A model generated the notes under the pieces. That model saw only the letters and a list, made by a program, of their open reading frames with translations. It was not told the origin of the DNA and made no database searches. Positions 7,930 through 17,322 of a DNA stretch of 61,933 nucleotides are shown piece after piece (position 1 is the first letter of the stretch; the number at the start of each line of letters is the position of its first letter). The position numbers and the translations under genes were made by a program. Location of the stretch: positions 1-61,933 of the forward strand of contig CAIUIT010000082.1 of NCBI GenBank assembly GCA_903899375.1. The letters are read 5' to 3'. The stretch comes from an uncultured Actinomycetes bacterium. Its GTDB lineage: Bacteria > Actinomycetota > Actinomycetes > Nanopelagicales > Nanopelagicaceae.

Positions 7930-8829
7930 ATGTCTGATAGCACCCAGAAGGTAACCGGTACTGGACGCGTAAAGCGCGGTATGGCAGAGATGCTTAAGGG
8001 CGGCGTCATCATGGACGTGGTCAATGTTGAACAGGCGAAGATTGCCGAAGATGCGGGCGCTGTCGCCGTCATGGCACTCGAGCGAGTTCCTGCAGATATT
8101 CGAGCACAAGGTGGCGTCGCACGCATGTCTGATCCTGACATGATCGAAAAGATTCAAGCAGCGGTCTCCATCCCAGTGATGGCTAAGGCTCGAATTGGCC
8201 ACTTTGTAGAAGCTCAGATCTTGCAGAGCCTGGGCGTCGATTACATCGATGAATCTGAAGTTTTGACTCCCGCTGACTACGAGAATCACATCGACAAGTG
8301 GAACTTCACTGTTCCCTTTGTTTGCGGTGCTACAAATCTAGGAGAGGCTCTACGTCGAATTAACGAAGGCGCTGCCATGATCCGCTCTAAGGGCGAAGCC
8401 GGAACTGGGGATGTTTCGAACGCAACAACTCACATGCGAAAGATCTCGCAAGAGATTCGTCGCCTCTCCAACATGCGCGAAGATGAACTGTATGTGGCCG
8501 CGAAGGAACTATCTGCTCCATACGACTTGGTAAAAGAAGTAGCTCAAAGCGGAAAGCTTCCAGTTGTGCTCTTCACCGCCGGTGGAATTGCAACGCCTGC
8601 TGACGCTGCGATGATGATGCAACTCGGAGCAGATGGAGTATTCGTAGGTTCTGGAATCTTTAAGTCGGGCAATCCAGCTGCACGAGCGAGCGCATGCGTG
8701 AAAGCAGTTACATATTTCACTGATGCAAAGGTTATTGCCGATGTATCTCGCGGACTCGGGGATGCTATGGTCGGCATCAACGTCGCTGATATTCCTGTTC
8801 CACATCGTTTGGCTGAGCGCGGCTGGTAA
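7930..8829 (+). CDS. pdxS: Pyridoxal 5'-phosphate synthase, synthase subunit PdxS
   Basis: The 299 aa TIM-barrel subunit of the ribose-5-phosphate-dependent PLP synthase. It condenses ribose 5-phosphate, glyceraldehyde 3-phosphate and ammonia into PLP; the ammonia comes from PdxT through an internal tunnel. Family landmarks are [42 protein letters not shown], the lysine in [11 protein letters not shown] and the phosphate loop [14 protein letters not shown] with GVFVGSGIF. Length is normal. GAGGAG sits 5 bases upstream of the ATG. pdxT follows after 15 bases, so the two subunits are co-transcribed. No PdxR regulator is adjacent. Confidence 0.97.
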   Translation: MSDSTQKVTGTGRVKRGMAEMLKGGVIMDVVNVEQAKIAEDAGAVAVMALERVPADIRAQGGVARMSDPDMIEKIQAAVSIPVMAKARIGHFVEAQILQSLGVDYIDESEVLTPADYENHIDKWNFTVPFVCGATNLGEALRRINEGAAMIRSKGEAGTGDVSNATTHMRKISQEIRRLSNMREDELYVAAKELSAPYDLVKEVAQSGKLPVVLFTAGGIATPADAAMMMQLGADGVFVGSGIFKSGNPAARASACVKAVTYFTDAKVIADVSRGLGDAMVGINVADIPVPHRLAERGW

Positions 8830-8844
8830 GACCGCCCACTTTCT

Positions 8845-9444
8845 ATGTTGGTTGGAGTTTTAGCGCTGCAAGGGGATTTCCGAGAGCACCTTCTTGCCCT
8901 AGCGGAGTGTGGTGTTGATGCAGTAGCCGTCAAAACTCTGGAAGAAATTAATTCGATCGATGCCCTAGTACTCCCAGGGGGAGAATCGACAACGATCGCC
9001 AAGTTGGCTCGCACTTTTGGGCTCTTCGATCGCATCTCAGAGCGAATTCGCGCTGGGATGCCGACTTATGGTTCGTGCGCCGGAATGATTCTGCTGGCTG
9101 ATCGGATTGAAGGCGCTATGCATGGCCAAGAGAGCTTCGGTGGCATCGATATTACGGTTAGAAGGAATGCTTTTGGGCGTCAGGTGGACTCTTTTGAGGT
9201 CGATCTGAATATGGTTGGAATTACTGCCCCGCCGATACGCGCAATTTTTATCAGGGCTCCCTGGGTCGAAGCGGTCGGATCGGGTGTCGAAGTTTTGGCT
9301 TCCGTGGAAATTAATGGAGAATTGCACCCTGTTGCGGTCCGGCAAGGGAACTTGCTAGCGACTTCATTCCACCCGGAAATAACGGGAGATATGCGGGTTC
9401 ATCGATACTTTATCGAGAGCGTTTGCAAGACGGTTGTCGCGTAA
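8845..9444 (+). CDS. pdxT: Pyridoxal 5'-phosphate synthase, glutaminase subunit PdxT
   Basis: Class I glutamine amidotransferase subunit of 199 aa that hydrolyses glutamine and feeds ammonia to PdxS. The nucleophile elbow is [11 protein letters not shown] (Cys near residue 78), the histidine-glutamate pair is in SFHPEITGD near the C-terminus, and [12 protein letters not shown] is the PdxT-specific oxyanion/ATP-like loop. [16 protein letters not shown] at the N-terminus is diagnostic. No strong Shine-Dalgarno is visible before the ATG, so translation may depend on coupling with pdxS 15 bases upstream. In mycobacteria a tesB gene separates the two; here it is absent. Confidence 0.96.
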   Translation: MLVGVLALQGDFREHLLALAECGVDAVAVKTLEEINSIDALVLPGGESTTIAKLARTFGLFDRISERIRAGMPTYGSCAGMILLADRIEGAMHGQESFGGIDITVRRNAFGRQVDSFEVDLNMVGITAPPIRAIFIRAPWVEAVGSGVEVLASVEINGELHPVAVRQGNLLATSFHPEITGDMRVHRYFIESVCKTVVA

Positions 9445-9490
9445 CAATGCGCGGTGATCCATATTCGTGAGAGCAAGGTTGGTGAATTAA

Positions 9491-10246
9491 ATGTCAGGCC
9501 ATTCCAAGTGGGCAACGACAAAGCACAAGAAGGCGGTAATCGATTCCCGCCGTGCTAAGAATTTCGCAAAGCTTATTAAGTCGATTGAAATTGCGGCGCG
9601 CAATGGTGGACCTGATATCGATGGCAACCCAACTCTCTTTGATGCGATTGCTAAAGCCAAGAAGAACTCTATGCCTGCCGACAATATTGAACGTGCAGTA
9701 AAGCGCGGTGGAGGTTTGGAATCAGGTGGCGCTGATTGGCAGACAATTATGTATGAAGGTTATGCGCCGGGCGGCGTTGCTCTTATGATTGAGTGTCTTA
9801 CTGATAGTCGCAACCGTGCCGCCTCTGAAGTACGCGTGGCAGTGACACGGAACGGCGGAACGATGGCAGATCCAGGGTCCGTCTCTTACATGTTCAATCG
9901 CAAGGGCGTAGTTCTGGTAAATAAAGTTGCTGGGGTCACCGAAGATCGGATCTTAGAAGTAGTCCTCGATGCCGGCTGCGAAGAGGTAAACGATCTGGGA
10001 GATTCCTTCGAAATTGTTTCAGAGCCAAGCGATTTAGTGGCGGTTCGTACCGCCCTGCAAGGTGCTGGTCTGGATTATGAGTCAGCTGACACTTCCTTTC
10101 TTCCCACCCTCTCTGTGCCGCTCGATGCCGAAACGGCAACAAAAGTCTTCAACCTCATAGATGCTATTGAGGAGCTAGACGATGTACAGAATGTGTATGG
10201 CAACTTTGATGTGTCTGACGAGGTAATGGCTAGCCTCGGCGAATAG
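9491..10246 (+). CDS. yebC: YebC/PmpR family regulator or translation factor
   Basis: Protein of 251 aa of the YebC (TACO1) family. [22 protein letters not shown] at the start and [31 protein letters not shown]-type and [13 protein letters not shown] segments are family hallmarks. Members have been described as transcription regulators and, more recently, as factors that relieve ribosome stalling at proline-rich stretches, so the name should stay neutral. The 46-base gap upstream has a possible -10 (CATATT) and an AAGG motif before the ATG. It precedes ruvCAB as in other actinobacteria. Confidence 0.93.
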   Translation: MSGHSKWATTKHKKAVIDSRRAKNFAKLIKSIEIAARNGGPDIDGNPTLFDAIAKAKKNSMPADNIERAVKRGGGLESGGADWQTIMYEGYAPGGVALMIECLTDSRNRAASEVRVAVTRNGGTMADPGSVSYMFNRKGVVLVNKVAGVTEDRILEVVLDAGCEEVNDLGDSFEIVSEPSDLVAVRTALQGAGLDYESADTSFLPTLSVPLDAETATKVFNLIDAIEELDDVQNVYGNFDVSDEVMASLGE

Positions 10247-10249
10247 GCT
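10244..10249 (+). promoter_or_regulatory. -10 box TAGGCT for leaderless ruvC
   Basis: TAGGCT ends 7 bases before the ruvC ATG and overlaps the yebC stop. This suggests that ruvCAB has its own leaderless promoter. No LexA-like GAAC-N4-GTTC palindrome was seen here. Confidence 0.55.
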
Positions 10250-10256
10250 TACCTGC

Positions 10257-10808
10257 ATGAGAGTGCTGGGGATCGATCCGGGTTTAACCCGCTGTGGCCT
10301 CGGCGTTGTCGAAAGTAATGGCTCTCAGATTCTCACCATGGTGGATGTAGGAATCATTCGCACTACTGTTGGCGCTCCATTAGAGGCACGATTAATGGAG
10401 CTGGAAGTACAGATTTCAGAGTGGATAATTCGAGCTCAACCAGATGTAATTGCCGTTGAAAGAGTCTTTTCGCAACTCAATGTTCGAACCGCTATGGCAA
10501 CCGGACAAGCCGCTGGGGTAGCGCTTCTACTAGCCGCAAAAGCTGGAATTCCAGTCGCGATGCACACCCCATCAGAGGTGAAGGCCGCAGTGACCGGTTC
10601 GGGTCGTGCGGACAAGAAGCAAGTTGCGATGATGGTTCAGAAATTGCTGCGCCTTGATTCGATTCCAAAACCCGTAGACAGTACCGATGCTCTCGCCCTT
10701 GCAATCTGCCACCATTGGCGCGGCGTCGGCGATTCCAAAATACAGATAGCTTTAGCTAACGAGAAAGAGCGATTACGTGCTCGCGAAGCGAAGGCGGCAA
10801 CGAAGTGA
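10257..10808 (+). CDS. ruvC: Crossover junction endodeoxyribonuclease RuvC
   Basis: RNase H-fold Holliday junction resolvase of 183 aa that cuts four-way junctions in concert with RuvAB. The first catalytic Asp is in VLGIDPGLTRCGLGVV, the glutamate is in IAVERVFSQLN, and the C-terminal acidic pair is in DSTDALALAICHHW. YTPSEVK-like residues (HTPSEVKAAVTGSGRADKKQV) complete the family pattern. The ATG is set by a TAGGCT box 7 bases upstream. It overlaps ruvA by 4 bases (GTGA), consistent with equal expression of the resolvasome. Confidence 0.96.
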   Translation: MRVLGIDPGLTRCGLGVVESNGSQILTMVDVGIIRTTVGAPLEARLMELEVQISEWIIRAQPDVIAVERVFSQLNVRTAMATGQAAGVALLLAAKAGIPVAMHTPSEVKAAVTGSGRADKKQVAMMVQKLLRLDSIPKPVDSTDALALAICHHWRGVGDSKIQIALANEKERLRAREAKAATK

Positions 10809-11395
10809 TCGCCTCTTTAACTGGGACTATCAAGTCGGTTCGATCAGGAAATGTTGTCATCGAAGTAGGTGGGGTTGGGTTGCTGGTCAACGTATCTCCA
10901 CGAATCGCTGCAACATTTACTGTCGGGACCACAACCTCCCTGCAGACCGTTTTAGTGGTTCGGGAAGATGCGCTGACTCTCTATGGTTTTGAAAGCCATG
11001 CCGCCCGTGAGATATTCGAACTACTCCAAACCGTTACCGGAATTGGACCAAAAGTTGCGCAGTCGGCGCTCAATATTTATGAGACAGTCGAAATCGTAAG
11101 CGCTATCAAGAATGGGCAGACAGAAATTTTGGAACGTATTCCTGGTTTGGGCAAGAAGGGTGCACAACGTCTTGTTCTGGAATTGCGCGAAAAGGTTGAT
11201 AATTTTGAGGCGGGGGAGATGTCGACTCTAGGTAGTTGGCGCGATCAGATTACGAGCGCACTCATTGGACTTGGTTTCACTGCCCGTGAGACGCAAGATC
11301 GAATTGATCAACTCTCAGCACAATATAAAGATGTTGCAGCGGAACCCATAGGCGACTTGCTCCGCGCCGCACTTGCTGGCGGGGTTCAACGATGA
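10805..11395 (+). CDS. ruvA: Holliday junction branch migration protein RuvA
   Basis: Tetrameric DNA-binding subunit (196 aa) that recognises the four-way junction and loads the RuvB motors. It has the N-terminal OB-fold (about 1-65, [11 protein letters not shown]), tandem helix-hairpin-helix motifs ([12 protein letters not shown] and [12 protein letters not shown]), and a C-terminal three-helix domain (about 150-196, [14 protein letters not shown]) that contacts RuvB. GTG start overlaps the ruvC stop by 4 bases, and ATGA links it to ruvB. Confidence 0.96.
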   Translation: MIASLTGTIKSVRSGNVVIEVGGVGLLVNVSPRIAATFTVGTTTSLQTVLVVREDALTLYGFESHAAREIFELLQTVTGIGPKVAQSALNIYETVEIVSAIKNGQTEILERIPGLGKKGAQRLVLELREKVDNFEAGEMSTLGSWRDQITSALIGLGFTARETQDRIDQLSAQYKDVAAEPIGDLLRAALAGGVQR

Positions 11396-12429
11396 GCGAT
11401 TCGTTGGTGAGCGATTATTCTGATGATGCAGAACGCGTACAGGAATTAGCGCTCCGCCCTAAGAATCTAGGTGAGTTTGTCGGTCAGCAACGAGTCGCTG
11501 CTCAGATAAATCTTCTACTCACCGCGGCTCGTTCACGTAAGACACCAGCGGATCACATCTTGCTTTCGGGCCCTCCTGGTTTAGGCAAAACCACACTAGC
11601 CATGATCATTGCCACGGAGATGGGCGCTCCGATCAGAATTACCAGCGGTCCGGCAATCCAACATGCTGGGGATTTAGCTTCCATCCTCTCTTCGCTGGTA
11701 GAAGGTGAGATTCTCTTCCTCGACGAGATTCACAGAATGTCTCGCCCCGCCGAAGAGCTGCTTTACATGGCAATGGAAGATTTCCGCGTCGATGTTGTTG
11801 TCGGCAAGGGAGCGGGAGCCACAGCAATCCCACTTACATTGCCGCACTTCACTCTCATAGGTGCAACCACTCGCGCTGGCCTATTGCCAAGCCCTTTACG
11901 TGATCGCTTCGGATTTACAGCACAATTAGATTTTTATGCAGAGAGCGAACTTTCGACAATTGTTCGACGCAGCGCAGCGCTCATCCAGGTTCCTATTGAT
12001 GAAGATGCTATTGATGAGATTGGCTCTCGCTCGCGCGGTACCCCACGCGTCGCCAATCGCCTCCTGCGCCGAGTGCGCGACTATGCCGAAGTTCATGGCA
12101 ATGGCGAGATAGATCTAGCCGCTGCCCAATCTGCTTTAGAAATGTATGAGGTGGACTTAATTGGATTAGATCGCCTCGACCGCACCTTGCTGGAAATTCT
12201 CATTAAGAAGTTCAACGGAGGTCCAGTGGGTCTGACCACCCTGGCGATGTCGATGGGCGAAGAGGCAGAGACCCTTGAGGGCCTTGCAGAGCCATTTTTG
12301 CTGCGCAAAGGGCTATTGGCTCGAACTCCGCGCGGGAGGATGGCGACGGCTTCTGGATGGGCCCACCTGGGGCTGACGCCGCCGCAGGCAGAGCTCGGCA
12401 TTTTCGACATGCCACCGCTTGATGCCTAG
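11392..12429 (+). CDS. ruvB: Holliday junction branch migration helicase RuvB
   Basis: AAA+ ATPase of 345 aa that forms hexameric rings and drives branch migration. Walker A is [11 protein letters not shown], Walker B is [10 protein letters not shown], sensor 1 is in [11 protein letters not shown], and the arginine finger region is [10 protein letters not shown] winged-helix DNA-binding domain follows ([15 protein letters not shown]). ATG overlaps ruvA by 4 bases. secD follows after only a few bases; yajC, which sits between ruvB and secD in mycobacteria, is not here. Confidence 0.97.
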   Translation: MSDSLVSDYSDDAERVQELALRPKNLGEFVGQQRVAAQINLLLTAARSRKTPADHILLSGPPGLGKTTLAMIIATEMGAPIRITSGPAIQHAGDLASILSSLVEGEILFLDEIHRMSRPAEELLYMAMEDFRVDVVVGKGAGATAIPLTLPHFTLIGATTRAGLLPSPLRDRFGFTAQLDFYAESELSTIVRRSAALIQVPIDEDAIDEIGSRSRGTPRVANRLLRRVRDYAEVHGNGEIDLAAAQSALEMYEVDLIGLDRLDRTLLEILIKKFNGGPVGLTTLAMSMGEEAETLEGLAEPFLLRKGLLARTPRGRMATASGWAHLGLTPPQAELGIFDMPPLDA

Positions 12430-12432
12430 ACT
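12427..12432 (+). promoter_or_regulatory. -10 box TAGACT for secD
   Basis: TAGACT overlaps the ruvB stop codon and ends 8 bases before the secD ATG at 12441. It would give an mRNA with one or two bases of leader, so secD-secF may be transcribed independently of ruvCAB. Confidence 0.4.
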
Positions 12433-12440
12433 TGCGTCTT

Positions 12441-14036
12441 ATGTCTGCCAACATTTCCAAATCCATTAAGTCCCAGGCGAAGCCCGGACGAACCCTTGCC
12501 ATCCTGGCCATCATTTTGGTCGCCTTTAGCGCTCTGGCCTTGATCCAGAATGACAAGGTAAAACTCGGGTTAGACCTTCGCGGAGGAACCAGCGTGACCT
12601 TGCAACCTCGTGTTGCTAAGGGTGGGAGTGTCTCTTCTGCGGCGATCACGCAAGCAGTGGCGATCATTCGCCAACGCGTCAACTCTCTTGGCGTAGCCGA
12701 GAGCCAAGTGACATCACAAGGAACCGGAAACAATCAGCAGATTGTTATTTCTGTCCCCGGCGATACCGGAACTCGGATTGTTGATCTAGTTGGCCAGACC
12801 GCAGAGCTTCGCTTCCGCCAGGTATATGCAGTGGGCGCAGCTAGCGCGAAAACGACTTCTACATCATCTACTTCAACTACGACAGTTACTGTTCCAAAGC
12901 CAGGAGCGAAGGCGACTCCTACTCCAAAGGCCTCTACACCTGCAGCTGTTACCCCAACGTTTCCTACGGGGGTGAGCGCAGATCTCAATACAAAATTTGG
13001 TCTACTGGATTGCACCAAGGCTGCAAATCGCCAAGGTGGAAATATCGATGATCCAAGTTCGCCTTTAGTTGCTTGTAATCGCGATGGAAGCGGCAAATAT
13101 ATCCTTGGACCGGCCGAAGTAGTCGGAACTGATGTGGCATCTGCTAGCGCAAACCTGGATCAGACAAATGGAAATGGATGGATGGTCCTTCTGAACTTCA
13201 CCGGATCGGGTACAACCAAATTCGGTGCGATTACTACTCGCGTTACAAAGTTGCCTTCTCCGCAGAATCAGGTTGCCGTTGTTCTCGATGGATTGGTCTA
13301 TACCTCTCCACAGATCAATCAGGCGATTACTGGCGGAAATGCGCAGATCACTGGAAACTTCACTCAACTCCAAGCTTCGGATCTGGCAAACGTACTAAAG
13401 TACGGCGCTCTTCCACTCGCCTTCGATCGTGGCAATGTTGAGCAAGTTTCACCAACACTTGGCGCTAACCAATTACATGATGGACTGCTCGCCGGACTAC
13501 TCGGTTTGATCCTCGTGGTTCTGTACTCAGTCTTCTACTATCGCGGGCTTGGCGTTGTAAGCGTTGGTTCCCTCTCGGTAGCTGGTGGAATCACATACCT
13601 CCTCTTCCTGCTCTTGGGGAAGTGGATTGGATTTTCTCTATCGCTGGCTGGCATCGCTGGAGCGATCGTCTCCATCGGTATCACCGCCGACTCATTTATC
13701 GTTTACTTTGAACGCTTGCGCGATGAAGTACGCGATGGTCGATCGCTGCGAACAGCTGTTGATACCGGCTGGACGCGTGCAAAACGCACGATCATTGTGG
13801 CCGACTCCGTCTCCTTGATTGCTTCTGCGCTTCTTTACTTCTTCGCAGTCGGAGATGTACGAGGCTTCGCGTTCACTCTCGGGTTAACAACCCTCGTCGA
13901 TCTTCTTGTGGTCTTCTTCTTCACCAAGCCGTTGGTCACGTTGTTGGCACGGGTGAATTTCTATTCAAGCGGGCACCGATTATCTGGATTCTCCGCAAAG
14001 AGCTTGGGTGTTGTCACAGGAAAGGACGTCGCTTAA
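12441..14036 (+). CDS. secD: Protein translocase subunit SecD
   Basis: RND-type membrane protein of 531 aa. With SecF it uses the proton gradient to pull exported proteins through SecYEG. An N-terminal helix (about 17-35) is followed by LGLDLRGGTSVTLQP, then the large extracytoplasmic P1 domain. Five further helices occupy the C-terminal third, including GITADSFIVYFERLRDEV with the conserved acidic residue. The P1 region carries an S/T/P-rich low-complexity insert (about 140-175). The ATG at 12441 is preferred to the TTG at 12432. secF begins directly after the stop. YajC is not encoded beside it. Confidence 0.95.
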   Translation: MSANISKSIKSQAKPGRTLAILAIILVAFSALALIQNDKVKLGLDLRGGTSVTLQPRVAKGGSVSSAAITQAVAIIRQRVNSLGVAESQVTSQGTGNNQQIVISVPGDTGTRIVDLVGQTAELRFRQVYAVGAASAKTTSTSSTSTTTVTVPKPGAKATPTPKASTPAAVTPTFPTGVSADLNTKFGLLDCTKAANRQGGNIDDPSSPLVACNRDGSGKYILGPAEVVGTDVASASANLDQTNGNGWMVLLNFTGSGTTKFGAITTRVTKLPSPQNQVAVVLDGLVYTSPQINQAITGGNAQITGNFTQLQASDLANVLKYGALPLAFDRGNVEQVSPTLGANQLHDGLLAGLLGLILVVLYSVFYYRGLGVVSVGSLSVAGGITYLLFLLLGKWIGFSLSLAGIAGAIVSIGITADSFIVYFERLRDEVRDGRSLRTAVDTGWTRAKRTIIVADSVSLIASALLYFFAVGDVRGFAFTLGLTTLVDLLVVFFFTKPLVTLLARVNFYSSGHRLSGFSAKSLGVVTGKDVA

Positions 14037-15128
14037 ATGTCACGTTTATCTGGAATGGGTGGACGTCTCTATCGAGGCGAAAAATCCTTCAACATTATTG
14101 GCAACCGTCGCCGCTTTTATGCGCTTTCTGGAATAGTAATTCTGATCGCCGCAATCTCTTTGAGCGTGCAAGGTCTCAAACTTGGTATCGAATTCAAGGG
14201 CGGCTCACAATTTACGCTGACCTCTCCTGGCGCAACAATTGCGATGGGGCAGCAGGCGGTAACCGATAGCGGAATCACATCTGAGACGATTGTTCAGAAG
14301 ATCGGAACCGACAAGATCCAGATCACTACAAAATCTTTGACCAATGCGCAGAACGATGCAGTTGAAAATGCCATTGTTAAAGATTTCAAGGTCGCTATTG
14401 GCAATATCAACGTAATGAGTATCGGACCTTCTTGGGGCAAAGACATTACGCACAAGGCGATCCAAGCTCTGATCGGATTCTTGCTGGTTATTTTGCTTTA
14501 CTTAGGCCTTGCATTTGAGCCAAAAATGGCGCAAGCGGCAATTGTTGCTGTACTACATGACGTGTTCATCACGGTAGGTATTTACGCTCTCGTCGGATTC
14601 GACGTTACTCCGGCGACCGTCATTGGATTCCTGACGATTCTGGGTTACTCGCTGTATGACACTGTCGTCGTCTTTGACAAGGTACGAGAGAACACCCGTT
14701 CGATCACGAGCACGGGCAAGTACACCTATTCTCAAGCTGCCAACCTCGCGGTTAATCAGACTCTGGTACGTTCCTTCAATACCTCGTTGATTGCTCTCCT
14801 TCCCGTAGCATCGATTCTCTTCGTAGGAGCTGGACTTCTGGGTGCGGGAACTTTGAAAGATCTCTCCTTAGCCCTCTTCATTGGCCTGGCTACCGGAACC
14901 TATTCCTCCATCTTTATCGCAACACCTATCTTGGCTACCTTGCGTGAGCGTGAGCCTGCTATGAAGGCGTTGGCTAAGCGTGTAGCGCAGCGTGGACCAC
15001 AGGCTCCAGGAGAAGTTGTCGTAATCGCAGGAGTTGCTGACACTGCGAATATTGTTACTTCTACGCACTCGAAGGAGAACCGCGATCGCGGTCCTCGTAA
15101 TCAACCCAAGCGCAGAAGCCGTCGCTAA
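14037..15128 (+). CDS. secF: Protein translocase subunit SecF
   Basis: Partner of SecD, 363 aa. It has an N-terminal helix (about 28-48), the LGIEFKGGSQFTL segment, a smaller P4 extracytoplasmic domain, and five C-terminal helices with TILGYSLYDTVVVFDKVREN, the SecF signature. The C-terminal tail is basic (KENRDRGPRNQPKRRSRR) and should be cytoplasmic. The ATG follows the secD stop without a gap. rel follows after 25 bases; the apt gene found between secF and rel in mycobacteria is missing. Confidence 0.95.
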   Translation: MSRLSGMGGRLYRGEKSFNIIGNRRRFYALSGIVILIAAISLSVQGLKLGIEFKGGSQFTLTSPGATIAMGQQAVTDSGITSETIVQKIGTDKIQITTKSLTNAQNDAVENAIVKDFKVAIGNINVMSIGPSWGKDITHKAIQALIGFLLVILLYLGLAFEPKMAQAAIVAVLHDVFITVGIYALVGFDVTPATVIGFLTILGYSLYDTVVVFDKVRENTRSITSTGKYTYSQAANLAVNQTLVRSFNTSLIALLPVASILFVGAGLLGAGTLKDLSLALFIGLATGTYSSIFIATPILATLREREPAMKALAKRVAQRGPQAPGEVVVIAGVADTANIVTSTHSKENRDRGPRNQPKRRSRR

Positions 15129-15153
15129 ATTTCATTGAGAGGGGTGATAAGCG

Positions 15154-17319
15154 ATGAACACGCTTTTAGCTCCTCTTGCCCAAACTCTTACCGCCAATCT
15201 TCCTGAGTTTAAGAGCGCTGAATTAGAGCGCGCTTTTGATGTAGCTAGCCACGCCCATTCCGGTCAAGTTCGTAAATCGGGGGAGCCATACATAACTCAT
15301 CCCGTCGCTGTAGCGGAAATTCTGGCCGATTTAGGAATGGATCAGGCGACCATTACCGCCGCATTGCTTCACGATACAGTTGAAGACACGCCTTACTCGC
15401 TCGACACATTGCGGAGTGAATTTGGCGATGAAGTCGCGGAGCTCGTAGATGGTGTTACGAAGTTAGATAAGTTGACCTATGGCCCCACCGCAGAGGCAGA
15501 AACCCTTCGCAAGATGGTTGTCGCGATGTCTAAAGATATTCGTGTTCTGGTCATCAAATTGGCCGATCGACTCCACAACGCACGTACCTGGCAATTCGTC
15601 TCACCGGAAAGTGCAACGCGCAAAGCGCGAGAAACCCTGGACATATACGCGCCCTTGGCCCACCGGCTAGGTATGAATGCCATTAAATGGGAATTGGAAG
15701 ATCTCTCTTTTAAAGTCTTGGAGCCGAAAAAATACGATGAGATCGAAAGACTTGTCAACGAGAGACAACCACTGCGCGAAAAATTTACCAGTGAAGTTAC
15801 AGACCAGATTACACGCGATTTAGCAGCCGAGGGAATCAAGGCGACGATCAAGGGTCGGCAGAAACATTTGTACAGTGTCTTTCAGAAGATGATTGTACGG
15901 GGACGTGAATTTGGAGAGATATACGACCTGGTAGGCATTCGGGTCATTGTGGATGATGTTCGGGATTGTTACGCAGTTCTTGGTGCCATCCACGCTCGCT
16001 GGAGTCCTATTCCTGGGCGATTTAAAGACTATATCGCGATGCCTAAATTCAATTTGTATCAATCTTTACACACCACGGTGATTGGCCCCAATGGAAAAGC
16101 GGTTGAAATTCAAATCCGCACGGCTGATATGCATGCGCGAGCCGAATTTGGTATCGCGGCCCACTGGAAATATAAAACCAAAGGGGCGAAGAGCGCTGAC
16201 AACGACCCAGGTGTCATATGGCTCAAGCAGCTTCATGAGTGGCAACAAGAGAGTGAAGATGTTGGTGATTTTCTTGACACATTGCGCTATGACCTGCGGA
16301 CCCCGGAAGTATTCGTTTTTACACCTAAGGGGAGCGTAGTAGCACTTCCTGCCGGTTCAACGCCGGTGGATTTTGCATACGCTGTCCATACCGAGGTGGG
16401 CAATCGCTGCGTTGGCGCAAAGGTCAATGGAAAGTTGATTCCATTGGAGTCAGCTCTCACCAATGGCGATGTCGTTGACATCGTCACAAATAAAAGCTTG
16501 AACGCCGCCCCGAGTCGTGACTGGCTTAACTTTGTAAAATCTCCACGCGCACGATCTAAAATCAAAGCCTGGTTCTCGAAGGAACGAAAAGAAGAGGCTA
16601 TTGAAGCTGGCCAAGAGTCGATTGCTCGTCAGATGCGCAAGGCGGGAATGCCTTTGCAAAAGATTTTGGCTGGACAGGCAATACTCGAACTTGCTCATGA
16701 TTTGCACTTTCCGGATATTGAAGCCCTGTACGCCTCTGTTGGCAATGGTCACGTCTCCGCCGCATCAGTTGTAGAAAAGCTCTCCCATCAGCTTGGAAAT
16801 GATCCGCAAGAGCCGGAAGATAATATCGAACACCTCTTCCGTCGCCCCACCGTTTCGAAGCGAAACTCATCGGGGGTTGATGTTGAAGGAGCCGGCGATC
16901 TGCTCGTGAAGTTGGCTCGTTGCTGCACGCCGGTTCCCGGCGATGAAATAACGGGCTTTGTTACAAAAGGTAGCGGTGTAAGTGTTCACCGCGCAGATTG
17001 CATCAATGTCAATGATCTCAAGGAACACCAAGGAGATCGCATCGTTGAGGTTAAATGGAACAACAGCGCCCGTTCCTTATTCCTGGTTAATATCCAAGTC
17101 GAAGCTTTAGATCGTTCAGGTTTGCTTTCTGATATCACCAGAACGCTCTCTGATCAGCATGTGAACATTTTGAATGCCGCGGTCAGTACCAGCAAGGATC
17201 GCGTCGCCTTATCCCGCTTCACCTTTGAGATGGCAGATGCGCTCCATCTCGATACCGTTCTATCAGCCGTTCGCAGCGTCGCAGGTGTCTACGACGTCTA
17301 TCGCGTTACGAATAACTGA
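15154..17319 (+). CDS. rel: Bifunctional (p)ppGpp synthetase/hydrolase Rel
   Basis: Long RSH enzyme of 721 aa that makes and degrades the stringent-response alarmone. The HD hydrolase domain is intact: HSGQVRKSGEPYITHP and LLHDTVEDT. The synthetase domain shows RVIVDDVRDCYAVLG, GRFKDYIAMPKFNLYQSLHT and VEIQIRT. A TGS domain (EVFVFTPKGSVVALPAGSTP), a zinc-finger/conserved-Cys segment (KLARCCTPVPGDEI) and a C-terminal ACT domain follow. Both activities should be present, as expected for the single Rel of actinobacteria. GAGGGG precedes the ATG at workable spacing. The gene converges on the DUF349 gene with a gap of only 3 bases. Confidence 0.97.
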   Translation: MNTLLAPLAQTLTANLPEFKSAELERAFDVASHAHSGQVRKSGEPYITHPVAVAEILADLGMDQATITAALLHDTVEDTPYSLDTLRSEFGDEVAELVDGVTKLDKLTYGPTAEAETLRKMVVAMSKDIRVLVIKLADRLHNARTWQFVSPESATRKARETLDIYAPLAHRLGMNAIKWELEDLSFKVLEPKKYDEIERLVNERQPLREKFTSEVTDQITRDLAAEGIKATIKGRQKHLYSVFQKMIVRGREFGEIYDLVGIRVIVDDVRDCYAVLGAIHARWSPIPGRFKDYIAMPKFNLYQSLHTTVIGPNGKAVEIQIRTADMHARAEFGIAAHWKYKTKGAKSADNDPGVIWLKQLHEWQQESEDVGDFLDTLRYDLRTPEVFVFTPKGSVVALPAGSTPVDFAYAVHTEVGNRCVGAKVNGKLIPLESALTNGDVVDIVTNKSLNAAPSRDWLNFVKSPRARSKIKAWFSKERKEEAIEAGQESIARQMRKAGMPLQKILAGQAILELAHDLHFPDIEALYASVGNGHVSAASVVEKLSHQLGNDPQEPEDNIEHLFRRPTVSKRNSSGVDVEGAGDLLVKLARCCTPVPGDEITGFVTKGSGVSVHRADCINVNDLKEHQGDRIVEVKWNNSARSLFLVNIQVEALDRSGLLSDITRTLSDQHVNILNAAVSTSKDRVALSRFTFEMADALHLDTVLSAVRSVAGVYDVYRVTNN

Positions 17320-17322
17320 AAG

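Noticed and set aside
10200-10260. LexA/SOS box before ruvC
   Set aside because: No GAAC-N4-GTTC-like palindrome is visible; only the TAGGCT box.
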